Source: Nesterenkonia populi
GTDB lineage: Bacteria > Actinomycetota > Actinomycetes > Actinomycetales > Micrococcaceae
Direction: 5' to 3'
Assembly: GCF_007994735.1 (NCBI RefSeq)
Contig: NZ_VOIL01000001.1
Span: forward strand, 1,550,001 to 1,614,000
DNA: 64,000 bases
Shown here: positions 7,892 to 16,386 of the stretch, one piece after another
Layout: the number at the start of each line of letters is the position of its first letter
Numbering within the stretch: the first letter of the stretch is position 1
Translations under genes and position numbers: made by a program
The notes under the pieces: model-generated
What the model saw: only the letters and a program-made list of their open reading frames with translations
Databases searched by the model: none
Told to the model about the DNA's origin: nothing

Positions 7892-8218
7892 TCAGCCGGT
7901 GACCGAGACCTCGTAGCTCCACAGCTCAGCGGACATGCCGACCGGCTTCTGCTTGGGCTCCTCGCCCTCCTCCTTATCGCTGTGCGACGCGGCAAACTGC
8001 TCGGAGCTCCGCCAGCTCTCGTAGTCCTCCTCGGAGTCCCAGCGGGTCACCACCAGCCAGGTAGTCCGCTCGTCGGTGGGCTTGAGGAGCTCGAATCCCT
8101 GGAATCCGGAGGTCCCCTCCATAGAGCTCTGGCGGGCGGCGAACCGTTTGCCGAGCTCGTCGCCGGAGCCTTCGGGGACGGTGATGGCGTTGATCTTGAT
8201 CACGGGGGAGTTGGCCAT
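7892..8218 (-). CDS. Heme-degrading monooxygenase (IsdG/MhuD-like, ABM fold)
   Basis: Small ferredoxin-like alpha/beta barrel protein of 108 aa. The N-terminus VIKINAITVPEGSG closely resembles mycobacterial MhuD, which opens heme to release iron. The three residues that define the IsdG family are all placed with family spacing: Asn10, Trp69 and His79, each offset by three from IsdG Asn7/Trp66/His76. The acidic insertion around residues 81-91 is not in MhuD. It stands alone between a tRNA and ggt, with no heme transporter nearby, so a housekeeping heme-recycling role is possible. Confidence 0.83.
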   Translation of the reverse strand: MANSPVIKINAITVPEGSGDELGKRFAARQSSMEGTSGFQGFELLKPTDERTTWLVVTRWDSEEDYESWRSSEQFAASHSDKEEGEEPKQKPVGMSAELWSYEVSVTG

Positions 8219-8227
8219 GGTTCGAGT

Positions 8228-10021
8228 CTAACGGCCTGCCGCATACCCTTGCGCGGCCCGCGGGTTCGCAGCAGCTTGAAGCCGGCCGGAGGCAGGGTCG
8301 CGGACCACGCAGGAGAGGCGTCCGAGCTTCCATTCTCCCGCGCGGGTGATGGCGTGGCCTCGCCGTTCCAGGCCGGCGATGACATCGTCGCCGAGCCGGT
8401 CTTCGACCACGGCGCCGCCGGGCTCCCACTGACGCGGCCAGAACGATGACGGCAGGGAGGTGGTGTGCAGCGCCGGTGCGTCGATGGCCTGCTGCGGGGT
8501 GTGGCCTCCCACCAGGGTGCGCAGCAGGAACAGCAGCTGCCACTGGTCCTGCTGGTCGCCGCCAGGGGTCCCCAGCGCCATGAAAGGCGCACCGTCTTTG
8601 AGGACCAGGGTGGGCGTGAGAGTTGTGCGCGGCCGCTTCCCCGGCTTCAGGGCGCTCGGAGAGCCCGGATCAAGCCAGTTCATCTGCAGCCGGGTGCCGA
8701 GGGGGAATCCCAGCTCGGGGATGGTCGGTGAGGACTGCAGCCACCCGCCCGATGGGGTGGCCGAGATCATGTTGCCCCAGCGGTCCACGACGTCGATATG
8801 GCACGTGTCGCCCTTCGTCTCGCCGGCCCTGCTGACCGTCGGCTCGCCGCCGCCCGCCGCTCCGCCGCTGAGGCCTGTGCCTGCGCGTTCGAGGCGGGGA
8901 AGCGTCTTGGCGGCCCCGGGGATGTCACCGGGGCTGAACTCGTGCGAGGCCTCCTCGGTGATCAGCTGGCGGCGGGCGGCGGCGTACTCGTCACTGAGCA
9001 GGTGATTAAGCGGCACCTCACCGTCTGCGTAGTAGGTGTCCCGGTCGGCCATGGCGAGCTTGAGCGCCTCCAGGATGGTGTGGGCCCCGAGCTCCGTGCC
9101 GGGGTCCAGACGAACGTCGTCGAAGCCGTCGAGAATCTTCAGGGCCTGCAGCAGCACAGGACCCTGACCCCAGGGACCCGTCTTGGCGATGGTGTGTCCG
9201 CGGAACTCGATGGTGACAGCGTCCTCGTAGCCGGCAGAGTGGTCCGCGAAGTCCTCCTGGGTGATCACTCCGGCGTAGTCCCCGCCGTCGGAATGCCGGT
9301 GAGGCGTCTTCACATACTCTGCGGCGGCCGCGGCGACTTTGCCGGTCTTCCACTCAGTACGCGCGGCATCGATGCGACCCTGGCGGTCAGCTGCCTCCGC
9401 ACCAGCCTCCACCAGGCCGCGCAGCACCTTCGCATAGACCGGGTTGGTGAGCGTCTCACCCGGCTCAGGGACACGGCCCCCTGGCATCCACTGCGCAGCA
9501 GAGGTGGGCCAATGCTCGGTGAAGAGCTCCTGAACGGTGCGGATGATGCCGCTGATGGCGGGCACGGCCCGATGCCCGTTCTCCGCGTAGTCGATGGCGA
9601 AATCCAGGACACGGGCCAGCTCCCAGGTGCCGTGGTCGCGCAGGAGCAGCAGCCACGCGTCGACGGCCGCCGGCACGGCGGCGGCCAGCGCGCCCGCTCC
9701 TGGAACCCGGTCCAGGCCCAGACTTGCGCAGTGCTCCAGGGTGGCGGCCGCCGGCGCGGGGCCCTGTCCGTTCAGGACGATGGGCGTGGGGTCATCTGCG
9801 GCGGCGAAGACTCCCGTCATGTCGCCGCCGGGGCCGTTGAGGTGCGGCTCCACCACATGCAGGACAAACGCCCCCGCGGCTGCGGCGTCGAAAGCGTTGC
9901 CGCCGCGCTCCAGGACGGACTGTGCTGAGGCGGTGGCCAGCCAGTGGGTGGAGGCGCTCATCCCAAAGTGCCCTTCGAGGGTGGGGCGAGTGGTGAAGTC
10001 GGCGGCGTGGGTGAACGTCAT
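8228..10021 (-). CDS. ggt: Gamma-glutamyltransferase-family Ntn hydrolase
   Basis: Self-cleaving enzyme that transfers or hydrolyses gamma-glutamyl groups. The open frame runs up to 10234, but the ATG at 10021 gives the natural N-terminus (MTFTHAADFTTRPTLEG) and places it 10 bases after the preceding radical SAM stop. Length is 597 aa. The predicted nucleophile of the small subunit is Thr406 in KGDTCHIDVVD. GNAFDAAAA near the N-terminus and the PSGGW loop also fit the family. There is no signal peptide, unlike secreted GGTs; the actinobacterial homologue (Rv0773c type) is also plain, so the true substrate (glutathione, mycothiol conjugate or other) is open. Confidence 0.88.
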   Translation of the reverse strand: MTFTHAADFTTRPTLEGHFGMSASTHWLATASAQSVLERGGNAFDAAAAGAFVLHVVEPHLNGPGGDMTGVFAAADDPTPIVLNGQGPAPAAATLEHCASLGLDRVPGAGALAAAVPAAVDAWLLLLRDHGTWELARVLDFAIDYAENGHRAVPAISGIIRTVQELFTEHWPTSAAQWMPGGRVPEPGETLTNPVYAKVLRGLVEAGAEAADRQGRIDAARTEWKTGKVAAAAAEYVKTPHRHSDGGDYAGVITQEDFADHSAGYEDAVTIEFRGHTIAKTGPWGQGPVLLQALKILDGFDDVRLDPGTELGAHTILEALKLAMADRDTYYADGEVPLNHLLSDEYAAARRQLITEEASHEFSPGDIPGAAKTLPRLERAGTGLSGGAAGGGEPTVSRAGETKGDTCHIDVVDRWGNMISATPSGGWLQSSPTIPELGFPLGTRLQMNWLDPGSPSALKPGKRPRTTLTPTLVLKDGAPFMALGTPGGDQQDQWQLLFLLRTLVGGHTPQQAIDAPALHTTSLPSSFWPRQWEPGGAVVEDRLGDDVIAGLERRGHAITRAGEWKLGRLSCVVRDPASGRLQAAANPRAAQGYAAGR

Positions 10022-10031
10022 GCCTGCTATC

Positions 10032-11123
10032 TCACCACAGGGCGCCCTGCGCCTGTCCGGAGAGCTCCAGCCCGGGAAGCTGCAGCTGCGGGTCATCGGC
10101 GCGCTGCTGCGGGGCGGACTCCTCGGGGGAGGTGCGGCCTCGCCAGCGCAGATCGCTGTCCCGTTCGAAGCCATGCCGGCGTCGTGCTTCCGCCGCCCTG
10201 GCTCCCAGCCACTGCTTGTACTCCTTGGAGGCATAGCTTCCGAAGCCGTGCTTGCCGCTGTAGAGCCGCCTGTATCTGGGCACCAGGGCGGGGTGCTCCT
10301 GCTGCAGCCACTGCATGAACCATTCGCGGGCGCCGGGCCGCAGGTGAAGAGCCCCCGTGCTCACCCAGCTGGCGCCAGCCTCCTTCAGGGAGCCGTGCAG
10401 CCAGTCGAGATGATCCTCAGAGTCGGTCAGCCAGGGCAGAATCGGCATCGCCAGAACATTCACGTTCAAGCCTGCGTCGGCGACAGTGCGGACCAGGTTG
10501 AGCCGGGCCGTGGGATTGGGGGTGCCGGGCTCCACGGCCTGCTGCAGAGGAGGGTCCATGATGGCCAGGGACACGGCCACAGAAACATCCACCCTCTTGG
10601 ACGCCTCGACCAGCAGGGGCAGGTCCCTTTTCAGCAGGGGCCCTTTGGTGAGGATGGAGAACGGCGTCTCCGAGTCCGCCAACGCCCGGATGATGCCGGG
10701 CATGAGCTGATACCGGCCCTCCAACCGCTGATACGGGTCCGTGTTGGTGCCCAAGGCAACGTGCTCGCGCTTCCATGACGCCTTAGCCAGCTCCGCCCTC
10801 AGCACCTCAGCCACATTCGTCTTCACAACGATCTGCGTGTCGAAGTCCTCGCCCGTCCCCATATCCAAATAACTATGCGTATTTCTCGCGAAGCAATATT
10901 TACAGGAATGGCTGCATCCACGCGTTGGGTTAACGGTCCACTTGAACGGCATATTGGACTGGCCGGGCACTTTGTTGAGAGCAGTCTTGGCCGCAACCTC
11001 ATGGAACGTGATGCCGTCGAACTCAGGTGTGCGGACGCTGCGCAGGAGTCCCTGCATCGGGATGAGGGGCGCCGCGGCCGGTGTGCCGGCGTCATCGTGG
11101 ATCTTCTGGTTCTCCCACCGCAT
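10032..11123 (-). CDS. Radical SAM protein, Rv2578c/SPL-like family
   Basis: 363 aa protein with the radical SAM 4Fe-4S motif CSHSCKYC (Cys70, Cys74, Cys77) preceded by NPTRG, as in the spore photoproduct lyase-related group that includes mycobacterial Rv2578c. The reaction is unknown; relatives are discussed in DNA repair contexts. A LexA-type palindrome ends only 9 bases before the ATG at 11123, so it is likely an SOS gene. No Shine-Dalgarno is visible between box and ATG, which suggests a very short or absent leader. It is followed after 10 bases by ggt on the same strand, perhaps co-transcribed. Confidence 0.85.
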   Translation of the reverse strand: MRWENQKIHDDAGTPAAAPLIPMQGLLRSVRTPEFDGITFHEVAAKTALNKVPGQSNMPFKWTVNPTRGCSHSCKYCFARNTHSYLDMGTGEDFDTQIVVKTNVAEVLRAELAKASWKREHVALGTNTDPYQRLEGRYQLMPGIIRALADSETPFSILTKGPLLKRDLPLLVEASKRVDVSVAVSLAIMDPPLQQAVEPGTPNPTARLNLVRTVADAGLNVNVLAMPILPWLTDSEDHLDWLHGSLKEAGASWVSTGALHLRPGAREWFMQWLQQEHPALVPRYRRLYSGKHGFGSYASKEYKQWLGARAAEARRRHGFERDSDLRWRGRTSPEESAPQQRADDPQLQLPGLELSGQAQGALW

Positions 11124-11132
11124 GGACGATAT

Positions 11133-11148
11133 TCGAACATATATTCGA
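11133..11148 (-). promoter_or_regulatory. LexA (SOS) box before the radical SAM gene
   Basis: On the minus strand the 16 bases read TCGAATATATGTTCGA. The actinobacterial SOS consensus is TCGAAC-N4-GTTCGA, so the right half is perfect and the left half has one mismatch. It sits 9 bases upstream of the start codon, overlapping any -10 element (TATGTT is a candidate), a position from which LexA would repress. Confidence 0.75.
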
Positions 11149-11303
11149 GTCCACGTCTATGGCTGCGCGTGGCTCAGCAGCGTCCACGAGCGGACAGTTC
11201 CCGAGGCATAGCAGCAGGCTTCGCACTCGCAGGAGCAGGGGCTGTCGCAAAGGCCTTGCGTCGCTCTCTGCACCGGCAGCTGATTGCGCGGTGTCCCGAG
11301 CCG

Positions 11304-12557
11304 CTACTGCTCGACAGTGTCGTCGAAGATCATCAGGGCACCGCCGTCGTGGTAGTTGGAGACCCACACCGTGCCGGAGAGCTCGTCATAGGTGACCCCG
11401 ATGGGATACTCGCCCGCAGGCAGCGTCTCGATCTCGTCCAAGGTCTCAGCGTCGAATTTGGAGATCGTGTTGTCGTAGTAGTTCGCGGCGAACAGGGCGG
11501 TGCCGTCTGCGGAGATGTCCATGGTCCGCGGTTCCCGGCCCGTCGGGGTGGAATCGATCACCTCGTTGGTCTCCGTGTCGAACGCGACGATCTGGTCCGA
11601 GCCCGAGAACGTCGCATACAGGACGTCGCCCTCGGGGGAGAGGACCAGGTGCCGGGGGCGCTCGCCCTGGTTGTAGAACATCTCCGCCTCGCCGGTCTCC
11701 AGGTCCACCTCGTATATCTCATCGGCGTACATGGCAGTGACGTACACGGTCTGGTTGTCCGGCATAGGGGCGATGCCGCGGGGCTGCGAGTTCAGCCGGA
11801 TGCGCTCCGTGGTCTCCCCGGACTCGGCATCCACCACGGAGAGGTCGTGGTCGCACCAGTTGGAGACCAGCAGGGTGGAGGCATCCGGGGTCACTGCGAG
11901 GTACTTGGGGACGCGGCCCACCTCGATGAAGTCGTCCCAGTCGCCTTCCTCCACGCTGTAGCGGAACAGGGCGGTGGGCTCGACGGCATCCCCGTTGCGG
12001 CAGTCGTCGTAGGCGTCCGCGCCGTAGTCCCGGAAGCGGTACTGGGAGACGTACGCGTACTCGCCGTCCTCAGTCCACACCGCCTCCACGGGCGCGCCGG
12101 TCACCTCATCCGGGTAGCCGTCCACGCCGAAGTCAGCGGGGCTCAGCGTCGCATCCAGCTCCTGGACCAGCTCCCGCTCCTCGGTGTCGTACAGCGTGGA
12201 GCTGTTCCGGTAGATCATGTTGTTCGCGATCGCGAGGCCCCGCCCGTTGGAGACCACAGACTTCGGAAAGATAGAAGGCTCGGTGATGGACTCCGCATAT
12301 GAGAACCCAGTGGTGTTCGACGCCGGCCGGTCCGGGATCTCGTCCTCATCCGGGACGGCGCTGCCGCCCTCCTCGTCATCCCCGGAGTCACCGCCCTCAG
12401 CCTGATCCTCGCCGCCTTCAAGCGTGGGGCTGGGGATGCTCTCCTGCTCATCCTCAGCCGACTGCTCCTCGCCGTCGCCACCGCAGGCCGTCAGCAGCAC
12501 GGCAGCGCTCAGCGAAAGGGCAGCCAGGCGCAGGGGGACGGTGCGGGGCTCAGTCAT
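11304..12557 (-). CDS. Beta-propeller lipoprotein (YncE/40-residue-repeat type)
   Basis: Predicted secreted lipoprotein of 417 aa. A short N-terminal signal ends in lipobox LLTAC with Cys25 as the lipidation site. An acidic Ser/Glu/Asp-rich linker (about 28-75) precedes a propeller built from repeated YVTAMYADEIYEVD-like, YATFSGSDQIVAFD-like and FAANYYDNTISKFD-like blades, the YVTN-type beta-propeller pattern. Such proteins bind ligands or partners at the cell surface; no catalytic site is recognisable. It lies 9 bases downstream of the RDD gene on the same strand, possibly one transcript. Confidence 0.8.
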   Translation of the reverse strand: MTEPRTVPLRLAALSLSAAVLLTACGGDGEEQSAEDEQESIPSPTLEGGEDQAEGGDSGDDEEGGSAVPDEDEIPDRPASNTTGFSYAESITEPSIFPKSVVSNGRGLAIANNMIYRNSSTLYDTEERELVQELDATLSPADFGVDGYPDEVTGAPVEAVWTEDGEYAYVSQYRFRDYGADAYDDCRNGDAVEPTALFRYSVEEGDWDDFIEVGRVPKYLAVTPDASTLLVSNWCDHDLSVVDAESGETTERIRLNSQPRGIAPMPDNQTVYVTAMYADEIYEVDLETGEAEMFYNQGERPRHLVLSPEGDVLYATFSGSDQIVAFDTETNEVIDSTPTGREPRTMDISADGTALFAANYYDNTISKFDAETLDEIETLPAGEYPIGVTYDELSGTVWVSNYHDGGALMIFDDTVEQ

Positions 12558-12566
12558 GGGTGTTCC

Positions 12567-12977
12567 TCACATCTGGAGCTGAACGGTCCCAGCAATTCTG
12601 TCATGGGCGCCGCGGCCGTCCGGGGAGATCAGCAGTACGGGAATGATCAGGAGCAGCATCGCCGTTCGCAGGCTCGACCACGCCGGGCCGGGGATCGAGG
12701 CGGGCCCGCCGTTGCCCAGCCGCACCACCTGGATGCGCATCAGACGTTTGCCGATCGTGACGCCCAGCAGGCCGCCCAGCAGCACGTGCATGAGCACGAA
12801 GATTCCCAGTGTGACCAGTTCGTCGAAGCCGAAGAACGCGAAGGAGATCAGCGAGGCGATGCCCCAGTCGATGAACAGGGCCAGCACCCGTCTGCCGAAG
12901 GGGGCCAAAGCGCCTGGGCCATCAGGGGGGAGCCCCAGGAGATCGCCGGGGTATTCGTCGTCGTGCTCTGCAGTCAC
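12567..12977 (-). CDS. RDD family membrane protein
   Basis: 136 aa protein with the family signature: an early arginine (FGRRVLALFIDWG), an aspartate within the first helix, and the later TIGKRLMRIQVVR segment, with about three hydrophobic helices. An RDD gene divergent from or upstream of glnA is a recurring arrangement in actinobacteria. RDD proteins have been tied to ion transport in some bacteria, but the role here is unknown. Its start at 12977 faces the glnA promoter region. Confidence 0.85.
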   Translation of the reverse strand: MTAEHDDEYPGDLLGLPPDGPGALAPFGRRVLALFIDWGIASLISFAFFGFDELVTLGIFVLMHVLLGGLLGVTIGKRLMRIQVVRLGNGGPASIPGPAWSSLRTAMLLLIIPVLLISPDGRGAHDRIAGTVQLQM

Positions 12978-13007
12978 AAGCGACCAGTGTACGGATGAGA
13001 GTCCCCG

Positions 13008-13045
13008 TTAACATCTTGGAAACATTTGCGTGACCGGCGGGAAAC
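13008..13045 (+). promoter_or_regulatory. GlnR box upstream of glnA
   Basis: Four half-sites with exact 6-base spacing: TTAAC (13008-13012), GAAAC (13019-13023), GTGAC (13030-13034), GAAAC (13041-13045). The GlnR consensus of actinobacteria is gTnAc-n6-GaAAc repeated; only the first G of the first site differs. A TAGTGT -10 candidate follows at 13057-13062 with no good -35, which fits an activated promoter. Confidence 0.85.
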
Positions 13046-13145
13046 CCAAGGGTCGGTAGTGTGTCAGATGTCTGCCTGAGGCCGAGTTGCTGAACCGGAG
13101 CTCAGGAGTCCGATGACCGACTCACACGATGAGGAGCAGTACCGC

Positions 13146-14576
13146 ATGTTCTCCAGCCCCCAGGAAGTTCTCGACTTCATCAAGAATGAGGACGTGAAGT
13201 TCGTCGACATTCGCTTCACCGACCTGCCCGGCCTGCAGCACCACTTCAATGTTCCGGCCCACACCGTCGACCTCGACTTCTTCGAGAACGGCCAGCTCTT
13301 CGACGGCTCCTCCATCCGCGGATTCCAGGGCATCCAGGAGTCTGACATGCAGCTCATCCCGGACCCCACCACCGCGTTCCTCGACGAGTACCGCGAGGCC
13401 AAGACCCTCGTGATGACCTTCTCCATCATCAACCCCCGCACCGGCGAGCCCTACGCCCGCGACCCCCGCGGCATCGCCCGGAAGGCCGAGGAGTACCTCG
13501 CCTCCTCCGGCATCGCCGACACCGCCTTCTTCGGCCCCGAGGCTGAGTTCTTCCTGTTCGACGAGGTCTCCTACAGCAACTCCCCGAACGAGTCCTTCTT
13601 CAAGGTCAACGCCAAGGAGGCCAACTGGGGCTCCGGCAAGAGCGGCGAGTTCGACGGCGTCCCGGACGCGCACAAGCTCGCCACCAAGGGCGGCTACTAC
13701 CCCGTGACTCCGCAGGACAAGTCCGCTGAGGTCCGTGACGAGATCGTCCTCGCCCTGGAGCGCGCCGGCCTGTCCGTGGAGCGCGCCCACCACGAGGTCG
13801 CCGGCCCCGGCCAGCAGGAGATCAACTACAAGTTCAACACCCTGACTCTGGCTGCCGACGACATCCAGAAGTTCAAGTACGTGGTGAAGAACACCGCCGC
13901 CAAGTACGGCCTGGCAGCCACCTTCATGCCCAAGCCTGTCTTCGAGGAGAACGGCTCCGGCATGCACTGCCACCAGTCCCTGTGGAGCGGCGGCGAGCCC
14001 CTCTTCTACGACGAGGCCGGCTACGCCAACCTCTCCGACACCGCTCGCTGGTACATCGGCGGCCTGCTGAAGCACGCAGCCGCCGTGCTGGCCTTCTCCA
14101 ACCCGACGGTGAACTCCTACAAGCGACTGGTGAAGGGCTACGAGGCGCCCGTCTCCCTGGTCTACTCCCAGGGCAACCGCTCCGCCGCGGTCCGTATCCC
14201 GATCACCGGCTCCAACCCCAAGGCCAAGCGCCTCGAGTTCCGCGCCCCTGACGCCTCGGGCAACCCCTACCTGGCCTTCGCCGCCATGATGATGGCCGGC
14301 CTGGACGGGATCAAGAACCGCATCGAGCCCCACGAGCCCGTCGACAAGGACCTCTACGAGCTGCCCGCTGAGGAGCTCAAGGACATCCCGCAGGCTCCCG
14401 GCAGCCTCGAGGAGGCCCTGGCAGCCCTGGAGGCCGACCACGACTTCCTGCTCGAGGGCGGCGTCTTCACCGAGGAGCTGATCCAGGCCTGGATCGAGTA
14501 CAAGCATGAGGAGGAGATCGACCCGATCCGCATGCGCACCACTCCCGCTGAGTTCGAGCTGTACTTCAGCGTCTGA
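13146..14576 (+). CDS. glnA: Glutamine synthetase type I
   Basis: Joins glutamate and ammonia to make glutamine, the main nitrogen entry point; acts as a cytoplasmic dodecamer. The 476 aa chain has FDGSSIRGF near the N-terminus, the ATP-binding [16 protein letters not shown] segment and Tyr404 in KDLYELP, the adenylylation site position, so it should be the regulated GSI-beta form. A start at 13113 is also open, but the ATG at 13146, preceded at 9 bases by GAGGAG, gives the usual family length. Transcription is probably controlled by GlnR through the upstream box, and activity by GlnE adenylylation. Confidence 0.97.
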   Translation: MFSSPQEVLDFIKNEDVKFVDIRFTDLPGLQHHFNVPAHTVDLDFFENGQLFDGSSIRGFQGIQESDMQLIPDPTTAFLDEYREAKTLVMTFSIINPRTGEPYARDPRGIARKAEEYLASSGIADTAFFGPEAEFFLFDEVSYSNSPNESFFKVNAKEANWGSGKSGEFDGVPDAHKLATKGGYYPVTPQDKSAEVRDEIVLALERAGLSVERAHHEVAGPGQQEINYKFNTLTLAADDIQKFKYVVKNTAAKYGLAATFMPKPVFEENGSGMHCHQSLWSGGEPLFYDEAGYANLSDTARWYIGGLLKHAAAVLAFSNPTVNSYKRLVKGYEAPVSLVYSQGNRSAAVRIPITGSNPKAKRLEFRAPDASGNPYLAFAAMMMAGLDGIKNRIEPHEPVDKDLYELPAEELKDIPQAPGSLEEALAALEADHDFLLEGGVFTEELIQAWIEYKHEEEIDPIRMRTTPAEFELYFSV

Positions 14577-14602
14577 TCAGTCACCTCTGACTGACTCTTC
14601 AC

Positions 14603-14634
14603 GGAGGGCCTCACCCGCTCGGGTGGGGCCCTCC
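14603..14634. terminator. Hairpin terminator between glnA and the convergent LysR gene
   Basis: A 14-bp stem (14603-14616 with 14621-14634, one G-U pair) closed by a four-base loop GCTC, 27 bases after the glnA stop. No T-run follows on either side, as is common for actinobacterial hairpin terminators. It sits between convergent genes and could serve both. Confidence 0.7.
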
Positions 14635-14649
14635 GCGCGTCTGCTGGAT

Positions 14650-15564
14650 TCAGCTCTCCGGGCGGAGGCCGGCTTCCGCGGCCAAGTGCTGGAGGGTCTC
14701 CAGTGCGACGGCGACCGGTCGGCTGCTGCCCCGGTCCTGCCGCACATGCGCCACCACCCGGCGCTGCACCTGCGGTCTGTGCAGCGGGCGGATGCTCACA
14801 TTCGGCGGCGCATCCTGCAGTGCCAGCCGGGTGAGGACTGTGACCCCGACGCCGGCCTCCACCAGGCTCAGAGCCGCATAGTGGTCATCGAGCCGGGCCA
14901 CCACGTTCGGGGCGAACCCGGCGGCCCGGCAGGCCGACCGGATGATCCGGGTGGCGGGGGTGTCAAAGATGTCGTGGTCGATCCACAGCTCCTCGGAGAG
15001 CTCATGCACCGCCACCTTCTCCACGTTCTCGAGCCGGTGCCCAGCCGGAAGCGCGACGTCGAACTCCTCCACGCCCAGCGAATAGCGCAGATACCCGTCG
15101 ATGTGCTCCTGCGGCGCTTCGAGGCTCTCCTGGCGCACGTCCAGATCCGCCGGACGGGGCGCCCTGCCCGCGGGAGTCTCGTTGAGGCTGATCTCCACGA
15201 TGACCTCCGGGGAGTCCTGCCGCACCGCAGCGACCACATGGGGAAGCCATTCCTTCGCCGCTGAGGAGAAGGAGGCCAGGGTCAGCTGCTGACTGTGCCC
15301 GCGGCGCATGTCTTCTGCGCTGCGCGCCAGCCGATCGAGGGCGGCCAGCGCGTCCTCGGCCTGCTCGGCCAGCTGCAGCGCCGCCGGGGTGGCCTCCAGG
15401 CCGCGGCCGCGGCGGACGAACAGTTTCAGGCCGGTCTCCCTGGCAAGCTCCGCCATGTGCTGACTGACAGTGGCGGGGGAGTAGTGCAGGCTTCGGGCCG
15501 CGGCCTGCAGAGAGCCGGCCGCAATCACCGCCTGCAGGACGCGGAGCCGCTGAGGGTTGAGCAT
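14650..15564 (-). CDS. LysR-type transcriptional regulator
   Basis: 304 aa protein with an N-terminal winged helix-turn-helix (LRVLQAVIAAGSLQAAARSL..SPATVSQHMAEL, residues 5-45) and a periplasmic-binding-protein-like effector domain. The ATG at 15564 was chosen over 15624 because it gives the standard LysR N-terminus. It is divergent from a LysE-type exporter, the arrangement of lysG-lysE in Corynebacterium, so it probably activates that exporter in response to an internal amino acid. The effector cannot be read from sequence. Confidence 0.88.
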   Translation of the reverse strand: MLNPQRLRVLQAVIAAGSLQAAARSLHYSPATVSQHMAELARETGLKLFVRRGRGLEATPAALQLAEQAEDALAALDRLARSAEDMRRGHSQQLTLASFSSAAKEWLPHVVAAVRQDSPEVIVEISLNETPAGRAPRPADLDVRQESLEAPQEHIDGYLRYSLGVEEFDVALPAGHRLENVEKVAVHELSEELWIDHDIFDTPATRIIRSACRAAGFAPNVVARLDDHYAALSLVEAGVGVTVLTRLALQDAPPNVSIRPLHRPQVQRRVVAHVRQDRGSSRPVAVALETLQHLAAEAGLRPES

Positions 15565-15645
15565 CGATCCATTATCAGGCAATGCCGAACAATCATACAG
15601 AAAAGACAGCTTGTGGCTTCGCATTGGCCGGCTGAGGATGACCAG

Positions 15646-16344
15646 GTGACTTTTGCCAGCTACCTCGGACTGCTCGCCGCCGCGGCCGTCGTCGCCGTGA
15701 CCCCAGGGCCGGACACTATGCTGTCGCTGCGCTGCGCGCTCTCCTCCCGCAGGGCGGGCCTCGGGGCCGCCACCGGCTCATGCACGGCAGTCTTCGTCTG
15801 GGCGGCCCTCACCGCCTCAGGGCTCGCAGCGATCTTCGACGCCTCGCCCGTGGCCTACGAGATCCTCAGCACCGTGGGCGGCATGTACCTCCTGTTCCTG
15901 GCCGCCCGGACCATCGTCACCGCCCGGCGGCGGATGAACGCGCCGCTGCTCGTCACGCTCAGCGCCAGCGGCTCAGGCCTGGCTTCCGAGGCTCCTCGCA
16001 CCCATGATCAGTGCGCCGCCAAGGTGCCCACCCTGCGCTCCGGATTCCTCGCGGGCCTTGCCACATGCATGACCAACCCCAAAGTGGCACTGTTCTTCCT
16101 GGCCATCTTTCCCCAGTTCATGCCGGAGGACGGCAGCCTGATCTTCGCCGTCGTCGTGATGGGCGGAACTGTTGCCGGCACCATGTACGCCTACCTATTG
16201 GCCGTCGTCTTCCTGGTGGACGCAGCCAACAGGTGGCTCTCCAGCCCGAGGGTCACCGGCCGGATCGAGATGGTCAGCGGCCTGATCCTGCTGGGCCTCG
16301 GCATCTACATGCTCACCTCCGGGGTCCTCGGCCTTCTGCTCTGA
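15646..16344 (+). CDS. LysE/RhtB family amino-acid exporter
   Basis: 232 aa membrane protein with the family's N-terminal VTPGPDTM motif (residues about 18-25) and about six helices; LAGLATCMTNPKVALFF is the second conserved segment. The GTG at 15646, with GAGGA 7 bases before it, was chosen since the open frame further upstream lies opposite the LysR gene. A hydrophilic loop of about 30 residues between helices 3 and 4 contains several small and charged residues. It shares an 81-base divergent region with the LysR gene and is likely its target. Confidence 0.88.
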   Translation: MTFASYLGLLAAAAVVAVTPGPDTMLSLRCALSSRRAGLGAATGSCTAVFVWAALTASGLAAIFDASPVAYEILSTVGGMYLLFLAARTIVTARRRMNAPLLVTLSASGSGLASEAPRTHDQCAAKVPTLRSGFLAGLATCMTNPKVALFFLAIFPQFMPEDGSLIFAVVVMGGTVAGTMYAYLLAVVFLVDAANRWLSSPRVTGRIEMVSGLILLGLGIYMLTSGVLGLLL

Positions 16345-16374
16345 CACTCTGTCCTGCGCCGGCGGCACAGCATT

Positions 16375-16380
16375 TAGGAT
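16375..16380 (+). promoter_or_regulatory. -10 element for a probably leaderless argS transcript
   Basis: TAGGAT is followed by GTTCTG and then the GTG start at 16387, placing the expected transcription start at or next to the start codon. There is no Shine-Dalgarno. The same twelve bases, TAGGATGTTCTG, precede aroC at 61724-61735. Confidence 0.55.
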
Positions 16381-16386
16381 GTTCTG

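Noticed and set aside
10022..10234. N-terminal extension of ggt to 10234
   Set aside because: The extra 71 residues are Arg/Pro/Ser-rich, overlap the end of the radical SAM gene and match no GGT; the ATG at 10021 gives the natural start.
15295..15645. N-terminal 117 residues of the LysE frame
   Set aside because: They lie opposite the LysR gene and look like shadow sequence; the exporter begins at the GTG at 15646 with a ribosome site.
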